Positions 35,101-45,400 of a DNA stretch of 64,000 bases are shown here, one piece after another. Under the pieces are notes generated by a model. The model worked only from the letters and a program-made list of their open reading frames with translations. It was not told the DNA's origin and ran no database searches. This DNA is from Cristatella mucedo. Taxonomy: Eukaryota > Bryozoa > Phylactolaemata > Cristatellidae. Each line of letters begins with the position of its first letter. Positions within the stretch are counted from its first letter, which is position 1. Location of the stretch: the NCBI GenBank assembly GCA_009760855.2, contig WPIO01000022.1, forward strand, positions 1,479,001 to 1,543,000, written 5' to 3'. The translations under genes and the position numbers were made by a program.

Positions 35101-36450
35101 ACCGCTATGCGATCGCAGCGAATATGAGTATTTCTAAAAGCGCGGTGTGGCGGCTTCTGCCCTAATGACCGCAATGCTGCGGATACAGCACTCGCGACGG
35201 CGATAGTCCTAGCCGATGCGCGACAAATGGCGGCGACGCCACCGGTTCAATACACGCCGGTAAGCGGACGGTAACGGGACGAGGCAGTGACGAAGAGCGC
35301 TCGTACCTTAGTGAGGAAAAAAAGGAGCGTAGCGTAGATCTAGAGAACTTAGAGAACTCGATTGAGCCGCAGCCAGAGGGTTGCAGATATCCAGCATCGG
35401 CCGCAGCGTACAGCAGCTCTCGGACGACACCCGAGCAACGCTGCTGATCGGTGCAAAGCCCTGGGTGCGACTCCCGCATGGAGTCGCACGGCTAGGGCAC
35501 AACTGACTGCCTATTATATACGACTTTGGCCTGTATGCCACTTAACCAAACAATACTACGTAAGCGGTTCTTAGTCATTTTAATGCAGCAATTGCGAGTA
35601 ATTTTTGGGCAGACATAATCTAGTCGAAGTACAACGGCAACTTATTAGTATAATATGCTACAGGAAACACGCCCAGCGATTTTTAGTAGATGAAGCGTAG
35701 TACAAAAGTAGTTTAGATTACATGGTTTGGCTTAAGCTGAAGTTGTCATTAATGAATGGCTATCTGGTGAACTTTTGGAAATGAAGTGCTTCGTGGCACA
35801 CCAGGAATCACGTGGTTCTGGCGTGTCTGGCGAGTCAGCATAGATCGAATGAGCGCGGTACAGAGAGCCACTCCCGCCACATTTGCTTGCTCGCCGGCAC
35901 TCATAGTAAGCGAAGCGGTTATCCTCAGGGGACAGCCGGGGGGGGGGGGTGAGGACAGCCGCTTGGCAGCACAGCACATGACATGCCAAATCGAGCGTCA
36001 GCTCTTCTCCTCGACTCGATCTCACTACGTTTCCTGTCTCGGCGCCCGTTGGAGCTGCTGCTTAGACGTCGCGCGTCCTCTTTCTGGCTCTGCATCGTCT
36101 GCAGCACGCTTTGCACTCTGCATTAGCTTCCGTGGCCAGCGATCGCCTGAGGTCTACAGCTTGCCGCCCGCGAGAGGCGGATCTGACGAAAGGTTCGCTA
36201 TGGTGTGCATTGCGACCTGTCAGTTACTTGAGCCACTGGAAAGAATCGGCAGCGACCTGCACGACGGCAGAGGCGTGAGCGCATTTACATCCACGAGAGC
36301 TGCGAGATCGAGCGAGGAGAGCGAGCGCTGACGGCCGAGCAGCCAGCCGACGCTGAGTGCAAGCAATTCTGGATCCGGACCGGACCGCTAGACCTTTAAT
36401 TGCATGCGGCTTCGGCCGCACTGAAAAAACATGACAGCTTACCAACTTGC
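35100..36450. other. GC-rich region, unknown
   Basis: Alternating GC-rich blocks with open frames up to 181 codons on the plus strand (35786-36331) and 105 on the minus strand (35162-35479). No domain, signal peptide or splice-supported exon chain is recognisable. A run of about eleven G sits at 35939-35950. Confidence 0.35.
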
Positions 36451-36504
36451 CTTATCTACGGTTGGTACTCTGCTTGCTTCCGGTTTCATGCCTTGCCACT
36501 ACAA

Positions 36505-36680
36505 AGTTGGTCAGCCTAGGGATAAGGTGGCCGAAGCACTCCCAGCTCAGGTCACGAGTTCGATTTAAGCGAAGCATGTAATCCTTTATTGCCCACTGCA
36601 AGCGAAATTGATCGACGCTACGGCCCACGTGCTTGCTATAGAGATGAGGCTGTTGAATCAGCCAACCGTTGGTTTGCCCC
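36505..36680 (+). repeat. SINE-1 copy, diverged
   Basis: 'gtcagcctagggataaggtg', a degraded B box 'acgagttcgattt', 'catgtaatcctttattgccc', and 'gatgaggctgttgaatcagc' at the tail. Confidence 0.6.
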
Positions 36681-36684
36681 AGCG

Positions 36685-36832
36685 AGTAATGTGTCCCCAA
36701 CCAAGTTCAAGGTGAATGCATTTGACGAGCGAGGCCATGGGCTCGAGCCCCGTGGCATACGTGAAGCAACTGAATAGAGATCAAGTTCTTTTAGGGCACT
36801 ATCATAACGAATTATATATATATATATATATA
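36685..36832 (+). repeat. SINE-2 copy ending in (TA)n
   Basis: 'gtccccaaccaagttcaagg', B-box-like 'gggctcgagccc', 'gtgaagcaactgaatagaga', 'agttcttttagggcactatc', then a (TA)n tract at 36813-36831 as the 3' tail. Confidence 0.75.
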
Positions 36833-38330
36833 CTTTTACTTTTAGAAGGCCTTGTTACAAGCGCAGCTGTTTGAAGGGCTCTAGTCCTCCCCCTCTGGCC
36901 GGAAGGCAACCCAGAGACGGCTTACCCAAGGTAGCCGGGTGCGAACGTTGAACCGAAACCCCTCCTCTAGAAGTCTGGCCGCCCATCAATGGTGGTTGCA
37001 ATGAAAGCACGGAGGTGCTGTCGCGTTTACGGTGTGGTTCAAAGGAAGACACCTAGGAAAGGCACGCCTTCGATGCTTAGCATTAAGTTGTTTCTCTAGG
37101 AGGCTATCGCCATTTAATGAATAGGGCTGAAAAGGCCGGTACGGTAAGCAAGTCAAGTCAGTCAGCATTTGGGGAAGGTGTACTAACATTTTCTTTGGAG
37201 CAAGTGATCACATTGCTGGACGGGCGAAAAAGGTAAGTCTTTAAAAGGTCTAGATTGCTGCTGCTGAGCAGACGCGAATCGAGTTGTAGATAGGGTTAGA
37301 GTAGTCGGCATAGTGGCTCGTCATTGCCACGAAGCTTAATGAGCCCTCCATAGATTTATGTACAGGCATTTATTTGGAGAGGTCTGCGGAGCCTTTCCGG
37401 GCGATGCACCAAAGATTCGCACTGCATGCAAACTGCTAAAATTGCAAGCACTCATCTGTGATGATCACAAGGCTTCGGGTAAATGAGCGTCGTTCATGAC
37501 TGGATGCTCACGGATTGAATGCAAGACATGTGGTGGCAGTCCCATCTAGCAGGTCAACAAGCAGGCAGGCCTATAAGCATTGCAGGCAGGACACGGGGGG
37601 GGGGGGAGGGAGGGGCAGCGTTGGAAGTCACGAGTTCCATTACCGGCGTTGGTCTATCTCGTTAGCCTGCACCATCCACACAAGCTAACGCAATCGCTAA
37701 CTTTCGCCAGCTCATTCACCTTCATGAAATCAAGCGTCAGTAGTTTTGCCTCAATGCCGAACTACATGACCCCTAGAGATGTGCATCTTTCTACAGGTAG
37801 ACATAGACTAGTTCGGGACGATTCACCCTTTGTCAAGCGGGAGTAAACTGACTCATCGCTCGCGAAATAACAGTGCAACGTGGCACGGATTTTCAACATT
37901 CCCTGGCAGCCTACTCAATTGTAAGACGTCCGCGTGTTGTAATCGTCTTGAGATCGTGTTTCCAGACTGCTGACTTTATTAGCGATCACTGCTATTAGAA
38001 TCGGGCGAGTGCTTACCGATCGTGAGTTCTTAATTGTGTTAACAGCATAAGCTGCAATATCCACAGCCGGTGAGAGGCTATAAGTCTGCTGGGTTCGACG
38101 GTGTCATTACCCTCTGCACGCAAGAAGGTGCCATCTTATGGAAAATAGAAACCACAGTCTGCCTACACTTCTCGAGTATTTGCAGCTAATTCTACTAATT
38201 CCAGCTTAGCGTCTCAAGGTTCGGCATTCCAGCATTTAGCAACCACGCGTTAGTGCATTCTAGCAGTCAACTCATGAGGACGACTCTATAGCCTAGTTAG
38301 CACGTCGAAAAAAACATTAACAAGTATGAC
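36833..38330. other. no gene recognised
   Basis: A G-rich tract, 'cacgggggggggggga', lies at 37592-37613. No repeats of the families defined here and no coding similarity are seen. Confidence 0.4.
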
Positions 38331-38332
38331 TC

Positions 38333-38475
38333 ATTTGTGTAGCACCATAAGAGAACTGAGTCTCTATCCAAGGGCTTCACATATGCCGCAGGCTCAGCCC
38401 ACTACCTCGGTCGTTAAGCCGAGCACCCTCGACCTCGGTCAATTAAGGCGCACCTTAGACCCTGGGTCAAATCTG
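38333..38475 (-). repeat. SINE-2 copy
   Basis: Antisense: 'tgtgtagcaccataagagaa', 'ctgagtctctatccaagggc', 'ttcacatatgccgcaggctc', then the head 'cctcggtcaattaaggcgca'. A separate family tail lies just beyond at about 38530-38595 ('gagatttagttctctgaggt' then (TTA)n). Confidence 0.65.
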
Positions 38476-38672
38476 GGCGGCAGAATCAGTCTGCTAGCCA
38501 CAATTAGAGTCAGTGTATTAGTCTTAAGTGCCTAGAAAGAGATTTAGTTCTCTGAGGTTGTTTTATCAAGTGTATTACTATTCTTATTATTATTAAGGGT
38601 CGTCGTTTCACTGACGTAGACAAGTGATCCCGGTCATTTCTTTTTTAAATCAATGCTGGGACTAAGAAAGCT

Positions 38673-38820
38673 ATACTAGCTGATTCAACAGCCTATTTTG
38701 TATAGTGACAGAAGAGCCTTTACGGCTATCACCACCCCTTGCAGCAGCAATAAAGGATCGCCACCGAAGAATTCGAGCCCACGACCTCGGTCGTGAAAAG
38801 CAAGCCTTAACCTAGTGTGC
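38673..38820 (-). repeat. SINE-1 copy
   Basis: Antisense: 'ctagctgattcaacagccta', 'gtatagtgacagaagagcct', B-box complement 'attcgagcccacgacc', 'tcggtcgtgaaaagcaag', 'ccttaacctagtgtgcaac'. Confidence 0.8.
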
Positions 38821-39254
38821 AACCGCCGACATATGTGTGTAGTGCTATACAAGCTGGCTGACGACAGGACTACATGTAACTTCTTTCAAACCAAGCAGGC
38901 TTCAATCCTAGCAGGTTTGAGAACTTCAAGGAGCACACGGATCCAATCCACCTCACCCAAGATATTCGTTTCGCTGTGTGAAGTAAAGCCTTGTGTTATC
39001 AGCACGACACGTGGATAGATATGCGTGCTGTGTGCGTTGAATACTCCACACAATTTATATCATGTTATTGAATACTCCTTGCCATGCATATTCCATATCT
39101 TTTATTTGCTTGGCCATTTGAATAGTGTGTCATCAGATGATAGTGCTACATTACTTATTGCTATTACTGAATGTTGAACGAAAAGGTTTAATTGAAGATG
39201 GACGTTTGCTAAAGGCATGTTTGTATGCAAGAGAAGCCACAGTTTTATCATTGA

Positions 39255-39278
39255 TATATATATATATATATATATATA
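39255..39278. repeat. (TA)n microsatellite
   Basis: About 12 uninterrupted TA units, about 280 bp before the MDN1 exon. Confidence 0.9.
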
Positions 39279-39560
39279 GTCTTACTGTATTTTTTTTTAA
39301 CGAGCAATCACTTTGGTAGTTACTGCCAACGTGAAAACGTGACCCATTCGTAAGCATAGCACTCACTTTCTAGTGCAAATAGCTCGAGGTTACTCAATAT
39401 CTGTCTCTTGGTTTATTGGGATTTCATCTGTGTCTCTTACCGTTTGTGTTTCTCTTACCGCCTGTACCTGTTTCTGTAGCGTGTTCAAGTCTATATTTGT
39501 GTGTGTACATGTGAGTTACTTACAATGTCTTTAGTGAGAGCTCTCCTTTTTCATGTTCAG

Positions 39561-39665
39561 TGATGCCGAACCTGTGGTACGGCATCCTGACTTCCGGCTC
39601 TTCGCCTGCATGAACCCAGCGACCGACGTTGGCAAAAGAGATCTGCCACCTGGCATTAGGAATTG
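39561..39665 (+). CDS. MDN1: single internal exon of midasin (MDN1)
   Basis: Midasin is the giant dynein-like AAA+ ATPase that remodels pre-60S ribosomal particles. The frame after the 'ttcatgttcag' acceptor reads (G)DAEPVVR, then HPDFRLFACMNPATDVGKRD, then LPPGIRN, almost identical to the sensor-1/arginine-finger stretch of the first AAA module in animal midasins (the phase-2 acceptor also fits a preceding GG|T glycine codon). The exon appears to end at 39665 (AATTG|GTGGGT). There the codon after Asn starts TG, so the usual Arg of the 'GIRNRF' motif would be Cys or Trp. No neighbouring MDN1 exons were found anywhere on the plus strand. This is either an exon of a very widely spaced gene or, as I think likelier, a captured or duplicated exon that is beginning to decay. 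Confidence 0.75.
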
Positions 39666-39791
39666 GTGGGTTCACGGAGTCACATTTTGTCCTTGCAATA
39701 TGGACTTTAGAGTGCTAAACTCTTCCGAACAGCTACAGAGTAAAGGATTGAGCCAAAAGCTAAATTCAATTATAAGAATCATTTATTTTGC

Positions 39792-42358
39792 TTACAAGGC
39801 AATGTCGTTCAAGAAGTTTTCATCATCCAAACTCTCTTGGTCTCCTGCTTCCTGCTGCATCGGCAGTGGCACGGTATCTAAGCTGCGAGCCATCGGCATA
39901 TCTCTGTCCGAGAGTCTTTCTCCTTTCTTCATGACATATACAAAGTAGTGAAAACCATCACCGAAAGGCGTCGTCTGTATTGACCAGTCGTAACCTTCTT
40001 TGGCATATAAAGGTTTCCTGAAATGAGGCTGTGCAAAAGTCACAGAAATAAACTTCCCACTCGATTTCAGCACTGTGCTTACCTACAGTAAGAAAGTAAA
40101 AGCTTTGGAACGCCACACACACACATGAAATCAAGGGCTCGCGGTCTCGACTTGTAATACAAGCTCTCTCGGTACGAGGAAAAACCCCGTTCCTACCAAA
40201 AGGTTAATGTAATCAAGCAACTGCTAAAGCTCGTCAACGCATCAAGCTATTTTATTACTTGATGTGTGTGATGCACGTGATGGTTTGTAGACAACGACGA
40301 ACAGCAAAAAGCAGGCTTGCTTTCGATTAGCAACACTCAAGGAAAGACCCAAAGCTGCAATTGACATACGTGCCACCACTCACTACACTAATAGCAGACA
40401 TAACCTTACGCTTTCTAGCAAGTTACCTGTGCAACGTACTCCTAAATAATTCAAAATCCTACGAGCTGACACATCATGCAAGTGCCTGATAATATAGGAT
40501 ATACAGGTAGTGTTCTCCGAAGGCTGCTAAGCATTGAACACAGAAGCAGTCGGTATATAATCATAATATTAACAATACATTTTTATACCATGTATAAGGG
40601 TTAAGGTGCTCACCTCGAACCACAGTCAAGGAAGGGAATGTATTTGATGGCCGAGGTCGTGGGCTCAAGCACCGCGGCTAATGTGAAGCATCTGAATAGG
40701 GATTAAGTTCTCTTACGGTGTCACACATATGAATTATATTTTGTTGATGCAGCACTGTCAGAAACCCCTTAACACAGTAAACTCAGTTTTCGGGCTAGGC
40801 AATACATGCAGCCGACCAGGAAGTTCGAATACTTACTGGAGAAAGGTCTGACCTTTGCACTACAACAGTATTCCAAAATGTGATGAAGATTAGCACGCTA
40901 CAAATATCGGGAAACCCAAAAAGACGCCATTAACTTCAAAAATGGCAAATCCGTTCGATGAAACCATCAAATTTTGCCCGTTTTATAGATAAGCCTACGA
41001 GTAAGACTACTATAGCCGCCCAAGAGGACGAGCTCAAATAACTCTTGACTGGCCCGAGTTCCTAGATGCTCCGGAGCTTTGGTATGTGATCTGGCAAGAT
41101 CACATTTAAAATTAGGGGGTTCAAAAAGTCTTTGCGAATGTGTGCAGGTTGAAAAGATAGCTGTTTAGTGAACCTCCATTAAAAACCAAAGCCTCAATGT
41201 GGGCTACATATTCGTGTCTTACGACAAGAAACATCTGGCAGCAAAAACACCAAGTACTGTATATAATAACAACTACAAAAAACGAGCCTAAACTGAGATT
41301 CTCAAGGAGCTGCCGGATTTAAAGTGTATGTATGGTGCTACAGAGAAATGCAACGAGCAAATCGAAATCAATCGTTGTATTTCGAGCTTTAGAGTGAGAG
41401 CATAGCCGAAGGGTCTCCTGGGCTTTAGGCTGATATTACGTCCTAGCCCGAGTTCATCGGCCTGTTCTGGCAATAACTATGCATAATCAATCATGCACAA
41501 TCAACTTCATTCATCGGCCTGTTCTGGCAATAACTATGCATAATCAATCATGCACAATCAACTTCGTTCCTTGATGAATATGGTTTAAGTCGGAACAGCT
41601 GAAGGCAGTGTTCTGCCACAATTCCATGTAGTCGAAAGCTGCTAAATACCTGTTAATGATCACGAAGACAGGATCCAACCAAGCTGACCGAAAATCAACA
41701 CACGACTTGCACAGCTGTTCCAGCTTCCGGATGCTGCAGGGGCATTTCTGTGCCCACTCCCTCCACTACTCGGCCATCACGACTGAGTATCCGAACACTA
41801 TATCGACTGCTGTTCGACTTCAAGAGGCAATGCTCAACCAGGGCACTCGCCTGGCTCACTCACCTGTCGGCAGACACTGTCCACTAACGATTGTCCCTCT
41901 GGGGACACTTGCCAAGGGTCTTTTTCACCAACGAGCAGCGCATCTAGAGTGCCCTTTTCTAGCACAACGTCGAAGGAGGACGGTGCAAAGCTGAGTTCAG
42001 TAATATCCATCACGAGCCACACCATGCCATTGCAGTGAGAGCACCCCCGTCTCATGTTCTCGATGACTACAGTTGAGTAGTCAACGTTGGTTATGTTCAC
42101 GAAGCCATCGTTGTACATCTCCTCGGACATAGAACTGTTGCCACATCCTAAAGGGGTGTACAAATCCTGTTAGTCAAAGAAGATATTAAGAAGCCCCCAC
42201 CCTATATGTATTTAATGCAAGGGGCACAATACATGTGCATGTAAAGGATAATATCCCAGCAACGTACAAATGCATCACGCACGAATAACTAAAAGTATCC
42301 ATCCAACCATTGGTGAGAAGAAACTCGATCTTTCTGCCACTGTCAGTATACACACACA

Positions 42359-42396
<38 letters not shown>

Positions 42397-42402
42397 ACAC
42401 AC

Positions 42403-42442
<40 letters not shown>

Positions 42443-45400
42443 TACGCAATACACACATACACACACACAATACACACACACACACACGGGGATCTCAATG
42501 AGTTCATATGCACTGGCAAGGCAGTGAATCGCGGTAGGCCAAATTACAAACAGAATCATTCAATGACAAACGAGCAACTCATGGTGTCATAAACAGCAGC
42601 TGAAAAGCAGCTGATATAGCAAAGGCATGCCAAAATCAATGCACTACTTCCTCCCCCCCCCACCGGGGACATGGGTCTATTACACGGAGTTGGGGCAATA
42701 CCAGCAACTCAAAGCAATAAGGAAGACATGGTTCCTAAGTTCAAAATGCTAACGGCACAAAAAAGCAAACTGTTACTCTATCAACTGGTATCACTGGCGA
42801 GAACTACGACTGCAGCCGGCTGCAAAGACACGATCGACAAGGCACGACATGCGTCAATGCATAGCAAGTGTAAGACGCTGAGAGCACGCGTAATCAGCGT
42901 AAGCAAGTTAGCAGCAACTGGCTGAATGAGGCACTGTAGCTGCAGGCAATGAGTAATCAGCCAAACAATTTCCTACTCTCATTAGTTGTTTCAAGTACTG
43001 CCCTTTGCCCTCCAAATGCTACTGTGTGTGTGAGTGGGTGTTGGTTCGTTGGAGTTGCCATAGTTTTCCTGTTAATGTCATGGCATCTCGCTACCATCCG
43101 AGTCTGGCCACCCTTATTTAAGGAGTCCATATACAACTGACAGAGAATATCTTGACCCAACATACCCACGAGCCCAACAGCACTATCGACACTGTAAGTA
43201 AGAAAACTGGCCAAACAAGCCAAATGAGGATGGTGCATTGGAGTCGATGCAGCACAGCAGACTCAGACCTGCAAAGCGCATCCTAAGGTGACTCAGCCGA
43301 TCTAACATTGTGCAAACGGTGTAGACTGGCATGACAGGGAGCCTCCATCGACTTTGCACGTTGCAGAACCAGGCGGCGAAATCTTAGTACAAGGGTCAAT
43401 TGCAAAGAGGTCAGCAAGCCTCTGCATCTCAGCCCAGGGGTAAGGTGCTTGCACTTCATGACCCCGATCGTAAGTTTGAAAGGCTACTACGCTGCTACAT
43501 AAAAGAGTCAGTCTAATCAGAGAACGTTTGCTCTTTTTTTATATAGATTTCAGGCAATCAAATGATTACTAGAGAACAAAGCGCTACCACTCCAAGTACA
43601 TCCTTATATTGGTGCAATTGTACGCCGCCGGTGGTGCCAATAAAAGCAGATTTGCAAGGAATCCCAAGGACGAACTCGTGTGCCTGCATGGCACAGTACC
43701 GAGAGCCTCTGTGTGCAGACAAGACGTGGGGGCCGAGTCCACAGCGCCTCTGCCACCGTGTCAAGCCATGCTGCCGCCTTTAGGCAGGGAAGAGTTTCGC
43801 TAACACCTTGGCAGCCATTTCGAGATACGCCTGCGCTGCTGCGCCATTCGGCTGCGTGACGACAACGGGCCGCCCCGTGTCCGAGGCTTTGCGCACGTCC
43901 ACCGCCAGCGGAATGTCGGCGAGCAGGTCGACGCCGAGCTCGGCGGCCAGCCGCTTCGCACCGTCACTGCCGAACAGGTGCTCCGTGTGGCCGCACGACG
44001 GGCAGCTGTAGGCGCTCATGTTCTGCACGACGCCCAGCACGGGCACGCCCACCGAGCGGTACAGCTCGGCGCCGCGGCGCGCGTCGGCCAGGGCCACGTC
44101 CTGCGGCGTCGTCACGATGACGGCGCCGTCGATGGGCACCGTCTGCGTAAGCGACAGGTGCGCGTCACCCGTGCCCGGCGGCATGTCGACGACGAGCACG
44201 TCGAGCGGGCCCCAGGCAACCTTGCGCGTGAGCCGCTCGATGGCTGACATGACCATGAGGCCGCGCCAGACGATCGGCGCCTTGTCGGCGACAAGAAAGC
44301 CCATCGACATGCACTTGACGCCAAAGTTCTGCAGCGGCACCATCAGGCCCTGCGCTGTCACGGCCGGCTCGAGGGCTGCGGTGCCGGCGTCGCCGCCCGC
44401 TGCCAAGCCCATCATGAGCGGCACAGACGGGCCGTGCACATCGGCGTCCAGAAGCCCGACACGCTTGTCGCGAGCCAGCGCTTTCAGCGACAGGGCCAGG
44501 TTGACAGCCGTCGTGGACTTGCCCACTCCGCCCTTGCCCGAAGCTACGACGATCGTGCGAGCAACGCCGGCTATGGGAAACTTTTTGGGCAGTCCTCTCG
44601 CTGCCGCCGCTGTGGTGGCGGCGGCGGCCGTCCCGCCGGCAGCCGGGCTCTTCCCTGGGCGCGCAGTAGATTCGACTGCTCCCGCTGCTGCAGCGCCGCC
44701 GGAGCTGCACGACGTGCTCTGCGGGGCATATTGCTCGGCTCGGAAAAGGCTGAGCGTAAAAGGAGGGCGCCCAACAGCGGTCGCAGGTTGCAGTCTCGCA
44801 GTTCGGATTAACAAGCCCAGAGATGACAGGGCCATTGCAACACGCGGCGTCGAGCCGAGTACTACCGTCAGTAGGCCGGTCGAAAGTGTGCCGCTGCAAT
44901 AAAGGCAAACAGCTACGGCTAAGCAGTATGCCTTGCCTACACGTGACTACACTCTAGGAAATGAACAAGAATGATTCGCTACATAGATCTGGACTGCAGT
45001 CGCTACTTCATTACAGGTTCAATTACCGCATATCCGGGAGCTGTTGCTCAGTAAAAAATCAAACAAAAGAACTTCTTTGAAAGAAGGTTTTTGGAATGGA
45101 ATCACCAACAAGTGAAGGGTAACATTGCAGCAAAACATTTCCTTTTTGAAAGCAGGACGAAAATCTGCATTGCGATGCTGAGTGCTGACTTGATGACACA
45201 AAGGCAATGAGCCACAATACCACGCGGCGAATTCGTACACACGGACATGCTCATGCATATGCATACATAAACACACGCGCCTGCACACGGCATGCACTCT
45301 CGCATGCACTTCTTCAATTCGCACCAATACAGAGGCGCAAAAACATGCATAAAGACCTAGTGAGAACACAGTAACCATGGTACTTTTCGAGCGCTCTAAA

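Noticed and set aside
42186-42559. Cys/Val- and His/Thr-repeat frames across the CA tract, and any CRISPR-like array reading
   Set aside because: Simple microsatellite translation; eukaryotic context and no spaced direct repeats.
44018-44908. Long plus-strand frame (294 codons) and out-of-frame minus-strand frame (247 codons) over NUBPL
   Set aside because: They are shadows of the GC-rich NUBPL coding sequence; they lack domains, while the NUBPL frame contains every expected motif.
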